This document shows positions 35,856 through 44,598 of a stretch of DNA of 64,000 nt, in pieces. How positions within the stretch are numbered: position 1 is the first letter of the stretch; each line of letters opens with the position of its first letter. Source of the stretch: Labilibaculum antarcticum (GTDB taxonomy: Bacteria > Bacteroidota > Bacteroidia > Bacteroidales > Marinifilaceae); contig NZ_AP018042.1 of assembly GCF_002356295.1 (NCBI RefSeq), positions 5,654,992 to 5,718,991 of the forward strand, written 5' to 3'. The notes under the pieces were generated by a model. The model saw nothing but the letters and a program-made list of their open reading frames with translations, did no database searches and was not told the origin of the DNA. Both the position numbers and the translations under genes were made by a program.

Positions 35856-38384
35856 ATGAGATTTTTAGTCGCATTAATTACCCTTATCATATCTTCGTTA
35901 CATCTTTATGCCGATCACGGCATTTATTTTAAATCCAACGAAGTATCAAAAGAAAATAGAACTGGTGTTGATATTACGCACAAGAATAACATATCGTACA
36001 CCAATAATTTCACCATATCTTTCATGCTTTCTTTACGGCAAACGGATACTCACTATGGTGAGATTATGTCCTTAAAAGAAGAAAATGGAAATAATTTAAT
36101 TCAGGTTACCTACAGAGAACCTGACTTGTATGTAATTCACAATAAAAAGGAAACCAAATTTCACTGTAATTTTAATGAATTAAACCTAGCTCGCAACAGA
36201 TGGGTTTCATTCGAACTTAAAATTGATAGTGAGAATGGAGATATCTCTTTTAGACTTGGAGACCATCATTTTAAAAACTCAATAGAATTCCCAACAGCCT
36301 CCGAATTCTCATTATCACTTGGTGTAATTAATAAATATGGCTTTTACATTGATGAAGTGCCATCTATGTCTATAAAAGATTTAGCGATTCATGTTGATGG
36401 TACTCCTAAACATTTATGGCCATTTCGAAAAACAGATAATGACAAAGTAAAAGACATATTATCAAGCCGGACTGCGAAAATTTACAATCCTGATTGGGTG
36501 ATTGATTACCACAATCAGTGGACAAAAGTTAAAACATTATCGTTTCCCTCAATGCCATCAATGGCATATGATAAAAAAAATGAAGTAATTTATTTCGTTC
36601 TCGAAAATGGTGACACACACACCTACTCGCTAAAAACAAATGCCTTAACAACCAACAAAAAAAAATCGGGCTTTCCGGTTTTTGAAAAATCGCAACAACT
36701 TATTATTAATAATAAGAACCAACTGGTATCCTATAGCTTAAATCACAACGATTTTTCGATCTATAATCCAGAGAATCAAATCTGGAGTCATTCCGATAGT
36801 GTAACTAATGATTTACCAAAGTGGTGGCACCACAACAAACTAATTCATCCTATTACGAATCAAATAACTACGCTTTGCGGATACGGGTATTATTCCTATT
36901 CCAATTCAATCAAATCTTTTAATGAGAAAAGTAAAAGCTGGACTGAACTTAAGCTAAAGGGTGATTTATTTGAACCTAGATATTGTAGTTCCCTTGGATT
37001 TTCAGCTGAAAACAGTAACGTTGTTTATTTATTTGGCGGCTTGGGCAATTCGCTTGGAAAACAAATTTTAGGAAAGGAATTTTACTACGATCTATATAAA
37101 ATTGACTTTAAAAAGAAAGAGATTAAAAAATTATGGGAATTAAAGCGAAATGATCAATTTCAATACCTACCCGTAAATTCATTAAAAATTACTGAAAAAG
37201 ACAGTGCCTTTTACACCTTACTATTTTCTTGTCAAAAAAGCAGTACTCATCTTAAAGTAGCAAAAGGGTTTATTAATGATCCAAAACTATCTTTTATTGG
37301 GGATAGTATTCCTTATGAATTTGTTGACATCAAATCATTTGCAGACTTGTACTATTGGAAAAGTGAAAATAAATTGATTGCTCTTACTTCACAGGAAACC
37401 GATGCTGATGCCGAAACATATGAGGTATCCATGTATTCGATAAGTTATGAGCCAGGAGCTGATATAGAATTAAATATGGAAAGTCATTCTCTTCCATTAT
37501 CTATAAAATTATTCTACATCTTTTTAGCTGGTATACTGCTTTTATTAGTCTTTTATGTGAGGGGAAAAGTTAAAGCCCGAATCAAAAATGAAAAAATAGA
37601 AAAGACGCCCATTTTTACTATCCCTGAAAAACTTTCAACCTATGAAATTCCTCAATTGAATTCCATTCTTTTATTTGGCGGATTTCAAGTTTTTGATAAT
37701 AACAGTAAAGATATCACCTACCGCTTCAGTCCAACTCTAAAAGAATTATTCCTGTTAATTCTATTGTATTCTCTTGAAGATGGCAAAGGAATATCATCAC
37801 GAAGAATTCAAGAATATCTTTGGCCTGATAAATCAGAAGATAAGGCAAAAAACAATAGAGGTGTAAATATTAAAAAATTACGAAGTATTTTAGAAGACAT
37901 TCAAGGTGTGGAAATTACTTTTGACAATAATTACTGGAAAATGATACTTGAGAAGAATGTTTTTTGTGATTTGGCAAGTATTCAAAACAGCATTGCCAGC
38001 CAAATAACAAACTCCGATAGTAATAAAATAGAAGAAATAATTCAGATTTTATACAGAGGTACTCTGCTTCGTGATATAGTGCCTGAATGGTTGGATTCCT
38101 TTAAAGACAAAGCAACTGGTACAATTGTAAGTACCCTGGAGGAAATGGTGACCAAATTCAGCTTTGAATCATCTATTCGTCTGGCTATTTCAAATGTTAT
38201 TTTTGAATTCGACCCTATGAATGAAACTGCTCTTCGTGTAAAGTGCAGCCTTCTTTCTATTCAAGGAAAACATAGCATAGCAATGGAGACTTACGAAAAT
38301 TACAGAAAACTCTATGTAAAACTCTACAACGAGGAATACCAATTCTCGTTTAAAGATATCGTTTCAGAAAACACAACAATTTAA
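35856..38384 (+). CDS. Membrane-spanning PUL regulator: LamG and Kelch sensor, TM helix, SARP/OmpR-type winged helix
   Basis: 842-aa protein that looks like a one-component transmembrane transcription factor. Residues 1-19 are a signal sequence. Residues ~25-200 are a LamG-like sandwich (YTNNFTISFMLSLRQ, NRWVSFELKIDSENGDISFRLGDH). Residues ~215-535 form a Kelch-type propeller (SLGFSAENSNVVYLFGGLGNS). One strongly hydrophobic helix lies at about 550-568 (FYIFLAGILLLLVFYV), followed by basic residues. The cytosolic part has an OmpR/SARP-type winged helix (~605-698; PTLKELFLLILLYSLED, SSRRIQEYLWPDKSEDKAKNNRGVNIKKLRSIL) and a BTAD-like helical repeat domain (~700-838; AMETYENYRKLYVKLYNEE). It is divergent from susC, in the position usually held by an HTCS, SusR or anti-sigma gene. 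It probably senses glycan in the periplasm and activates the PUL; function is inferred. Confidence 0.82.
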   Translation: MRFLVALITLIISSLHLYADHGIYFKSNEVSKENRTGVDITHKNNISYTNNFTISFMLSLRQTDTHYGEIMSLKEENGNNLIQVTYREPDLYVIHNKKETKFHCNFNELNLARNRWVSFELKIDSENGDISFRLGDHHFKNSIEFPTASEFSLSLGVINKYGFYIDEVPSMSIKDLAIHVDGTPKHLWPFRKTDNDKVKDILSSRTAKIYNPDWVIDYHNQWTKVKTLSFPSMPSMAYDKKNEVIYFVLENGDTHTYSLKTNALTTNKKKSGFPVFEKSQQLIINNKNQLVSYSLNHNDFSIYNPENQIWSHSDSVTNDLPKWWHHNKLIHPITNQITTLCGYGYYSYSNSIKSFNEKSKSWTELKLKGDLFEPRYCSSLGFSAENSNVVYLFGGLGNSLGKQILGKEFYYDLYKIDFKKKEIKKLWELKRNDQFQYLPVNSLKITEKDSAFYTLLFSCQKSSTHLKVAKGFINDPKLSFIGDSIPYEFVDIKSFADLYYWKSENKLIALTSQETDADAETYEVSMYSISYEPGADIELNMESHSLPLSIKLFYIFLAGILLLLVFYVRGKVKARIKNEKIEKTPIFTIPEKLSTYEIPQLNSILLFGGFQVFDNNSKDITYRFSPTLKELFLLILLYSLEDGKGISSRRIQEYLWPDKSEDKAKNNRGVNIKKLRSILEDIQGVEITFDNNYWKMILEKNVFCDLASIQNSIASQITNSDSNKIEEIIQILYRGTLLRDIVPEWLDSFKDKATGTIVSTLEEMVTKFSFESSIRLAISNVIFEFDPMNETALRVKCSLLSIQGKHSIAMETYENYRKLYVKLYNEEYQFSFKDIVSENTTI

Positions 38385-38391
38385 CGCATAA

Positions 38392-38420
38392 AAAAACCAG
38401 ACTTTCATCTGGTTTTTAAA
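38392..38420 (+). terminator. Terminator of the Kelch-SARP regulator gene
   Basis: AAAAACCAGA (38392-38401) pairs perfectly with TCTGGTTTTT (38408-38417), 6-base loop, 7 bases after the stop codon. Confidence 0.85.
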
Positions 38421-38574
38421 ACCTACTAAATCACTAACCCACTTGTGAAATAAGGTTCGGAAAGGAAAACATTACATTTCCCAATCCGGGTAGCACACTA
38501 CTACTACAAAATCTTACGAAGCCTTGTCTCTTTTTATTAATTATGTACTAGAAACAACACTTATTCCATTTCAC

Positions 38575-40002
38575 CTATACAACGGCCAAAACATTTGGTC
38601 TTTCCCGAGACAACTTAAATATTAATTCACCAAATAATGTGTTTGCCCATGCAAACCAAGATCTAGTGAAATTTTCAGGATTATTTTTATGAAATGTTTC
38701 ATGCATAAATCCTGTCTCAGCATGAGTAGCAATCAGCATCCGCAAACAGGAAATAATTTCCTTTTCATCACTGGAGGTCATCGCTCTCATTATAATACTC
38801 ATAGGCCAAATCATATCCACACCCACATGTGGACCACCAATTCCTTCTGCATATTTCCCCTTATAAAACCATGGATTATTTGCGCTCAAAATAAATTTTC
38901 TCGTATTTTGATATAGAACATCTGACGAATCCATCGCCCCTAAATAAGGCAGAGCCAGTAAGCTTGGAATATTCGCATCATCCATAAACAGCTTATTACC
39001 AAAACCATCAACCTCAAAAGCCAATATTTCACCATAATTCATATGATCTGATATTGCATATTTTGTAAGTGCAGTTTCAACTTCTTTAGCGAGATTCAAA
39101 GCTTGATCGGCAAGTTTTTCTTTTACACCCAAATAAGTTAATATCTCAGTCAATTGCCTTAAAGAAGTAACAGCAAAATAATTCGATGGAATTAAGAATG
39201 GCAATACTGTTGCGTCATCCGAAGGTCGAAATGAAGAAACAATTAATCCAATAGGATTAACAGGATTTCCATATCCGCCACCTGGTAGAGTATCATATGG
39301 CCTAGTCGTATTTCGCTCGAAAGAGTATGGTCCACGATTTTCTTTTCGCTGTTGCTGCTTAAATGTTTTCACAATTAATTCTGCAGCCTCTTCCCATTTT
39401 GCATCAAAACAACTATCATCCCCAGATGTTTTCCAGTAATGATATGCCAAACGAATTGTATAACAAAGAGAATCTATTTCCCATTTTCTTTCGTGCAATT
39501 CGGGTTTCATTTCGGTATTATCACTTTCCCAATGACTTCCTTCTGCTTCTTTATTAAATGCATTTGCGTATGGATCAATCAAGACACACTTGGTTTGTCT
39601 ATTGATTACTCCTCTAAACAAGTTTTTTAATTTTTCATCCTCCGAAATCAATGGTAAGTATGGCCATACCTGAGCTGTAGAATCCCGAAGCCACATGGCA
39701 TTAATATCACCGGTAATTACAAAGGTATCAGGTTTTCCAGAATCCTCTGAATACAGAACTGTTGTGTCCAAAGTATTTGGGAAACAATTTTCAAACATCC
39801 ATGACAATTCAGGATTCGAAATTTGTTCTTTTATTTTATCAATAATCTTATCGACAGAAGTGCTGACAAAATTGCGATCACTTTTTACGGGTCGCTTCGA
39901 AACGTATCTTAAGTTTTGCGCCGATGCTATAGAACCAACACCTGTCAATGCCATTCCACCGGTAAACAAAACTGAGTTTCTTAAAAAAGTCCTTCTTTCC
40001 AT
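38575..40002 (-). CDS. GH125 exo-alpha-1,6-mannosidase
   Basis: Inverting exo-alpha-1,6-mannosidase of family GH125, 475 aa. The N-terminus (MERRTFLRNSVLFTGGMALTG) resembles the twin-arginine-like or Sec signals seen on GH125 proteins and implies export. Family marks are GDINAMWLRDSTAQVWPYL, NKEAEGSHWESDNTEMKP, FRPSDDATVLPFLIPSNYF and GGPHVGVDMIWPMS. D262 and E435 (in FMHETFHK) are 173 residues apart, the same spacing as D220 and E393, the catalytic acid and base of the Clostridium perfringens enzyme as I recall. Last gene of the LacI-MFS-ROK-GH125 operon. It would remove alpha-1,6-mannose left after GH92 action. Confidence 0.94.
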   Translation of the reverse strand: MERRTFLRNSVLFTGGMALTGVGSIASAQNLRYVSKRPVKSDRNFVSTSVDKIIDKIKEQISNPELSWMFENCFPNTLDTTVLYSEDSGKPDTFVITGDINAMWLRDSTAQVWPYLPLISEDEKLKNLFRGVINRQTKCVLIDPYANAFNKEAEGSHWESDNTEMKPELHERKWEIDSLCYTIRLAYHYWKTSGDDSCFDAKWEEAAELIVKTFKQQQRKENRGPYSFERNTTRPYDTLPGGGYGNPVNPIGLIVSSFRPSDDATVLPFLIPSNYFAVTSLRQLTEILTYLGVKEKLADQALNLAKEVETALTKYAISDHMNYGEILAFEVDGFGNKLFMDDANIPSLLALPYLGAMDSSDVLYQNTRKFILSANNPWFYKGKYAEGIGGPHVGVDMIWPMSIIMRAMTSSDEKEIISCLRMLIATHAETGFMHETFHKNNPENFTRSWFAWANTLFGELIFKLSRERPNVLAVV

Positions 40003-40020
40003 GATTCCTCTGAATTACTA

Positions 40021-41118
40021 CTACAAATTCTTCAATGCAAATGCATAAGCTCCAATTGCAATCGCCTTGCTTGCTCCGAGCTTACTAAAGCAAACTGCTA
40101 ATCGTGGATTTGGATCATATTTTATCGTTTTATCCGTTCCCGGTATTTGTATGTCTTTTGAATAATCTGAAGCAAATTCTTTAAATTCTGAATCCTTATC
40201 GATATTATACACTTTTTGAACCAAACGAGGAAGAGACTCTCCACTTGCGGTGTAGCAATTTCCATTCATTTCTTTCAAAGCTGCGGGCATATATAAATCA
40301 TGAGCACCGGTTAAACCTCCACCAATAACAGCAATACCATCGGTAATGGTTAAAAGATTAGCCAAACTATCTCCCAAACATCTTCCAAACAGTTCAAATG
40401 CTTTTAAAGCTGCGTCTTGATCTGTATTAGTTCCATCCATAGCAACATCATAAACATCCTTAGGCATCAATTCATTGGAATAATTGCCTTTTGCATTTTC
40501 CAGAAAAGTTCTCTGAATAGCCCGGGTACTTACTCCCTCTTCAGCAAACCGATCAGGAAAAACACGCGAACTTGTTAGCCAAACCTCTGTGGCAATTGAA
40601 TTATCCCCAGTAAACAATTCATTATTGTGCACCAATCCGCCACCAAATCCGGTACCAAGAGTCACACCAATTAAATTTCGATATCGTTTAGGACTATTTG
40701 CCTCCTCTAAACGCTTATTGATAGCAGGTAATACACCTCCCAAGGCTTCGCCATAGGCAAATAAATCACCGTCATTATTAATAAAAACAGGTATCGAGAA
40801 TTTCTCTTCGAGCATTGGTCCTAATGCAACTCCTCCCCTAAATGCAGAAAGATTTGGTAAATCACCAATAATTCCATTTTTATAATCAGCAGGCCCTGGA
40901 AATGCAAAACTAATTGCAACAGGTTTCTCCGAAAGTAAATTCAGAACTTCCTGAAATCCATCAGTAATTGTCTTCAAACAAAGATCAAGCTGATCGGCAT
41001 TTGATGGCTTTCGAATTGGTTCAACTATTTCCTCTCCACTTTTCATTGCTGAAAAAACGAAATTTGTTCCTCCTGCATCAAGAGTTAGAACAACTCTTTT
41101 ATCGTTCCAAATATTCAT
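40021..41118 (-). CDS. ROK-family sugar kinase, probable mannokinase or hexokinase
   Basis: Cytosolic ROK-family ATP-dependent sugar kinase, 365 aa from the ATG at 41118. Upstream in-frame ATGs at 41145, 41172 and 41187 would add up to 23 residues with no conserved content before the phosphate-binding VVLTLDAGGTNFVF. Other marks are FAFPGPADY, the sugar-binding INNDGDLFAYGEALGG, the second phosphate loop LIGVTLGTGFGGG, and AVIGGGLTGAHDLY. The usual ROK zinc motif CxCGxxGC is absent, as in several Bacteroidota ROK hexokinases. It sits between a sugar MFS gene and GH125, so it probably phosphorylates mannose released by GH92/GH125; glucose is also possible. Confidence 0.87.
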   Translation of the reverse strand: MNIWNDKRVVLTLDAGGTNFVFSAMKSGEEIVEPIRKPSNADQLDLCLKTITDGFQEVLNLLSEKPVAISFAFPGPADYKNGIIGDLPNLSAFRGGVALGPMLEEKFSIPVFINNDGDLFAYGEALGGVLPAINKRLEEANSPKRYRNLIGVTLGTGFGGGLVHNNELFTGDNSIATEVWLTSSRVFPDRFAEEGVSTRAIQRTFLENAKGNYSNELMPKDVYDVAMDGTNTDQDAALKAFELFGRCLGDSLANLLTITDGIAVIGGGLTGAHDLYMPAALKEMNGNCYTASGESLPRLVQKVYNIDKDSEFKEFASDYSKDIQIPGTDKTIKYDPNPRLAVCFSKLGASKAIAIGAYAFALKNL

Positions 41119-41220
41119 ATGATTATAATTATGTGTTTTTGCCATATGGAACTTACCATGACCAATAATCATGCCTCTGTGTGTCACAACTGCCTGTCAT
41201 GGACGTTTCATATGCTTTTT

Positions 41221-42375
41221 TTACTTTCTTTTATAAAATGACAATCCAAAAATATAACCGATACATACAAGTGTAACAATAAATCCGGCCATAAGTGAGA
41301 AGATATCTGCCACAGCACCAAAAATTACGGGAACAATAGCTCCTCCAATAATTGCTGTCACCATCAATCCGGATATTTCATTGCTTCTCTCAGGCATTGC
41401 ATCAATGGTAATTGAAAATACCAAAGGAAAAATATTGGCAAAGCCTAATCCAATAACGAAGATGGCTACGAATCCCATCGTTGCGCTTGTTGCAACATAA
41501 AGTCCCGCAATCCCGACCAAAGCCAAAAGTGTGGTTATTTTCAAAAATCTGGATGGAGACATCCAATTTAAAATAACACCCCCTAAAAATCGACCTGTCA
41601 TCAAAGCAAGGAAGAAAAATAAAGTTCCCCACAATCCCAGTTCCTGAATATCAAAATTGAATTTGTGTTCTAAATAGTTAGGTAGTTTTGCACTCATACT
41701 CACTTCTGCCCCTACATATAAAAATATGGCCAATACCATAAAGAAAACGTAAGGATTTTTCAATAAAGCTAAAACAGAACCAAAAGAGGCAGGAGATCCT
41801 GAATCATCTTTTTTCTCTTCAATTTTCACAAACCAAAGATAAACTCCAGCTATTAAAACAATAACAGCATATACAGGAAATAGTAGTTTCCAATCTAAAC
41901 CCCAATATTGAGCCGCTAATAATGGCAATAATGCACCCGAAAGTGATCCAATTGCCTTAAAAAATTGTCCAAATGAAAGATTTCTGGAGTATTTTCCTTC
42001 AGGAGAGACATCCCTCATAATTGGGTTTCCCGCCACCTGCAAAAGCGTTGCGCCGGTTCCTAATAGCAATAAGGAGCCTAACAATAAACCAAATGATGAA
42101 AAATTTCCTAGAATAGGTAATACCAAACCAGCTAATGCAGTAATCATACCTAACAACAGAACAAACTTTTTCCCTTTTCTATCCTGAACCAATCCCATAG
42201 GTACAGAAAGCAAACCAAACATGATAAATCCCATGAAGGTAACCAGTCCCGCCATAAAATTAGTTAATTCATACTCTGCCTGTAATTGACTTGTTAGTGG
42301 CCCAACAACATCACCAAACCCCATACATAGGAAAGCTAAAAATATGGGTCCTGATTTTAAATAATTATTTTTCAT
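41221..42375 (-). CDS. MFS sugar transporter, probable mannose/hexose permease
   Basis: Inner-membrane major facilitator, 384 aa with 12 predicted helices. The start (GPIFLAFLCMGFGDVVGPLTSQLQ), the loop motif MGLVQDRKGKKFVLL between helices 2 and 3, and LLQVAGNPIMRDV fit the FucP/GlcP-like sugar:H+ symporter group common in Bacteroidota. It starts 17 bp after the LacI gene and precedes the ROK kinase, so transport and phosphorylation of one free hexose are linked. In this locus the hexose is most likely mannose (inference). Confidence 0.88.
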   Translation of the reverse strand: MKNNYLKSGPIFLAFLCMGFGDVVGPLTSQLQAEYELTNFMAGLVTFMGFIMFGLLSVPMGLVQDRKGKKFVLLLGMITALAGLVLPILGNFSSFGLLLGSLLLLGTGATLLQVAGNPIMRDVSPEGKYSRNLSFGQFFKAIGSLSGALLPLLAAQYWGLDWKLLFPVYAVIVLIAGVYLWFVKIEEKKDDSGSPASFGSVLALLKNPYVFFMVLAIFLYVGAEVSMSAKLPNYLEHKFNFDIQELGLWGTLFFFLALMTGRFLGGVILNWMSPSRFLKITTLLALVGIAGLYVATSATMGFVAIFVIGLGFANIFPLVFSITIDAMPERSNEISGLMVTAIIGGAIVPVIFGAVADIFSLMAGFIVTLVCIGYIFGLSFYKRK

Positions 42376-42392
42376 AGTTTAAAGTAAAATAT

Positions 42393-43388
42393 TTAACGTT
42401 CTATTAATTTAGGTTTTAATTCTATTCTTGTATTTTTACTCACTTTTGTTCTGATTACCTCCTCCAAAATATTCACAGATTGTTTTGCAATATTATCTAT
42501 TGGTTGCGCAATGGAAATTACTTTAGGCCTGGAATAATCGAAAATGTCCAGATTATCAAAACTAACAAAAGTGATTTCATCTACCTTTTCAGGATAAAGC
42601 ATATTCATCAACCAAATGGCAGTAGCGGTAATCTGGTTATTGGTGAAAACAATCACATCAACTCCAGCCTCAATCAAATATTTCAGTTCCTTTTGCGCAC
42701 TTTCTTTAATCTGATTGTTATCTACAATTCGAAGCAAACTTTCATCTTGTTCCAATCCATTATCGATTAATGCCTGCTTGTATCCATCTATCCTTAATTT
42801 TAAAGAATAAACATCCGGTGTAATGGATAGTAAGCCTATTTTTTTTGCGCCTTTATCTATCGTTCTCTGAATAGCTTCCTTCATTGGGGCTTTATTCTCA
42901 ACCAAAATATAATTGGCCGATACAGCCGGGTCTTCTCTATCGAAAAAAACCATTGGGAAATTCTGCTTTGCAAGAGATTCTAATGCATCACTACTTATAA
43001 AACAAGAGGCTATAACTAATCCATCAACCTGACGATTTGCGAACATATTAAGCAATAGCTCCTCTTTCTCCTTTTTTTCATCGGTGCTCCCAATTAGTAA
43101 ATGGTAACCCATTTCCCAAAGAAGATCTTCAATTATTCGTCCGATTTTAGCATAAAATGGATTCGAAATATCAGGCACCAGATAACCAATGGTATTAGTT
43201 GTACCATTTTTTAAACTCTTCGCAATTTGATTTGGCTGATAGTTTACTTCCTTGATGTAATCCAGTATCAATTTTTGAGTTTTTTTACTGATATTCTTCT
43301 CATCTCCTTTTTTGTTTAAAACAAATGAGACAGTAGTTTTTGAAACTCCTAAATCTTGGGCGATATCTTTAATTGATTTCTTTTTCAA
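42393..43388 (-). CDS. LacI-family transcriptional regulator
   Basis: 331-aa LacI-type repressor. The N-terminal helix-turn-helix is SIKDIAQDLGVSKTTVSFVLN, followed by the hinge helix region YQPNQIAKSLKNG. A periplasmic-binding-protein-like effector domain follows (TIGYLVPDISNPFYAKIG, VDGLVIASCF, FDREDP, FVSFDNLDIFDYSRP). First gene of the operon that continues with the MFS transporter, ROK kinase and GH125, so it probably controls its own operon in response to a sugar such as mannose or a phosphorylated derivative. Two tandem LacI-like operators lie 16-40 bases upstream of its start. Confidence 0.94.
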   Translation of the reverse strand: MKKKSIKDIAQDLGVSKTTVSFVLNKKGDEKNISKKTQKLILDYIKEVNYQPNQIAKSLKNGTTNTIGYLVPDISNPFYAKIGRIIEDLLWEMGYHLLIGSTDEKKEKEELLLNMFANRQVDGLVIASCFISSDALESLAKQNFPMVFFDREDPAVSANYILVENKAPMKEAIQRTIDKGAKKIGLLSITPDVYSLKLRIDGYKQALIDNGLEQDESLLRIVDNNQIKESAQKELKYLIEAGVDVIVFTNNQITATAIWLMNMLYPEKVDEITFVSFDNLDIFDYSRPKVISIAQPIDNIAKQSVNILEEVIRTKVSKNTRIELKPKLIER

Positions 43389-43403
43389 TTGATTTCTTTT
43401 TAC

Positions 43404-43428
43404 TAAATCGGTTTACTAAATCGGTTTA
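43404..43428 (-). promoter_or_regulatory. Tandem LacI-type operators upstream of the LacI gene
   Basis: TAAATCGGTTTA occurs at 43404-43415 and again at 43417-43428, a 13-bp direct repeat. Each copy is a near-perfect palindrome around a central CG, as LacI-family hinge helices require, with one mismatched pair. A third partial copy (ACTAAAG) follows. The position just upstream of the start fits autorepression. Confidence 0.6.
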
Positions 43429-43743
43429 CTAAAGTATGTATTATTTTCTAATTCTGAAAACATTATTCAAAAGGACAATATTACCTCATCCATATTAATC
43501 ACTAAGCCCAAAATAAGACACACGCAAAACACTGATTAACAGACTACTCCACACGCTAACATTGTTTTTATTTTAATTCACTGAAATTTGAATTTGTAAG
43601 TTGATTCAAAAAAAAAATTGTACTTTTATTCCCTAAGAAAAATCAATCACACCTCCTTATTTCTTCTTATATATTATTTTCAAGCCTGATTTTACATGGT
43701 TTCAATTAACTTATGTTATAGTCAAGCTATTAGACAAATATGA
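43429..43743. other. AT-rich intergenic region between the LacI gene and proC
   Basis: Together with the operators this makes a 355-bp divergent gap. It should carry promoters for both sides. TACTTTTA at about 43621 is a partial -7 match for proC; nothing more definite was seen. Confidence 0.3.
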
Positions 43744-44547
43744 ATGAATATGAAAAATCAGAAAATTAGTATTATTGGTTGTGGAAATTTAGGTCGATCC
43801 ATTACCAAAGGATTGTTGAACAATGATAATTTTAACTCGAGCAACGTTACAGCTACAAGAAGAAAAATTGATTTAATAGCTGATTTAGCAAAAGATGGAG
43901 CCACTATTACATCAGATAATTGTGAGGCTGTAAGAAATTCGAACATCATTTTAGTTGCAGTTAAACCCTACAATGTTGGTAAAATTATTGCTGAAATAAA
44001 GGGCGAATTAATTGAAGGGCAACATGTACTTGTTTCTCTTGCTACAGGATTAACAACCGAAGAAATTTCAGAAATGCTGGATCACAAAATTCCGGTTTTT
44101 AGAGCAATGCCTAATATTGCAGCCAACATATCGGAATCGATAACCTGCATATGCGGTAAAAACGCTTCCAAAGAAGAAACACAAAATGTAAAAATGATTT
44201 TCGATTGTGTGGGAGAAAGTCTGATTATTAATGAGGAATTGATGGAAGCAGCCACAATTTTAGGTGCATGTGGAATCGCTTTTGTATTCCGATTTATTCG
44301 CGCGATGATTCAAGGTGGTATTCAAATTGGATTTGATGCCAATACAGCAAAACAGATCGTGTCTCAAACTGTGAAAGGTGCGGCCGAAATGCTTCAGGTG
44401 AATAATGATCATCCCGAATCGGAAATCGATAAAGTAACTACGCCAAAAGGCTGTACAATTGTTGGATTAAATGAAATGGAACACCAAGGATTTTCATCTG
44501 CATTAATCAAAGGAATTGTTACCTCATTTGAGAAGATTGAAAAATAG
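43744..44547 (+). CDS. proC: Pyrroline-5-carboxylate reductase
   Basis: NAD(P)H-dependent reduction of 1-pyrroline-5-carboxylate to proline, cytosolic, 267 aa as in the family. The Rossmann start is ISIIGCGNLGRSITKGLL, with NIILVAVKPYNVGKII, IPVFRAMPNIAANISESI (the conserved PN motif) and the C-terminal dimerisation helices ending TVKGAAEMLQ and TTPKGCTIVGLNEME (the TPGG-like motif reads TPKG). An ATG two codons in (43750) is an equally good start. No other proline genes are nearby. It ends at a perfect bidirectional hairpin shared with the convergent protease gene. Confidence 0.93.
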   Translation: MNMKNQKISIIGCGNLGRSITKGLLNNDNFNSSNVTATRRKIDLIADLAKDGATITSDNCEAVRNSNIILVAVKPYNVGKIIAEIKGELIEGQHVLVSLATGLTTEEISEMLDHKIPVFRAMPNIAANISESITCICGKNASKEETQNVKMIFDCVGESLIINEELMEAATILGACGIAFVFRFIRAMIQGGIQIGFDANTAKQIVSQTVKGAAEMLQVNNDHPESEIDKVTTPKGCTIVGLNEMEHQGFSSALIKGIVTSFEKIEK

Positions 44548-44558
44548 GATTCTAAAAT

Positions 44559-44590
44559 CCCATTCGATTAGTTTAAACTAATCGAATGGG
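44559..44590. terminator. Bidirectional terminator between proC and the protease gene
   Basis: CCCATTCGATTAGTTT (44559-44574) and AAACTAATCGAATGGG (44575-44590) form a perfect 16-bp inverted repeat with no spacer, so four or so central bases form the loop. It is flanked by A-rich and T-rich sequence and serves both convergent genes. Confidence 0.8.
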
Positions 44591-44598
44591 AATATTTC

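Noticed and set aside
13075..43388. The PUL considered as a recently inserted genomic island
   Set aside because: No integrase, transposase, tRNA target or flanking direct repeats were found, and base composition looks like its neighbours.
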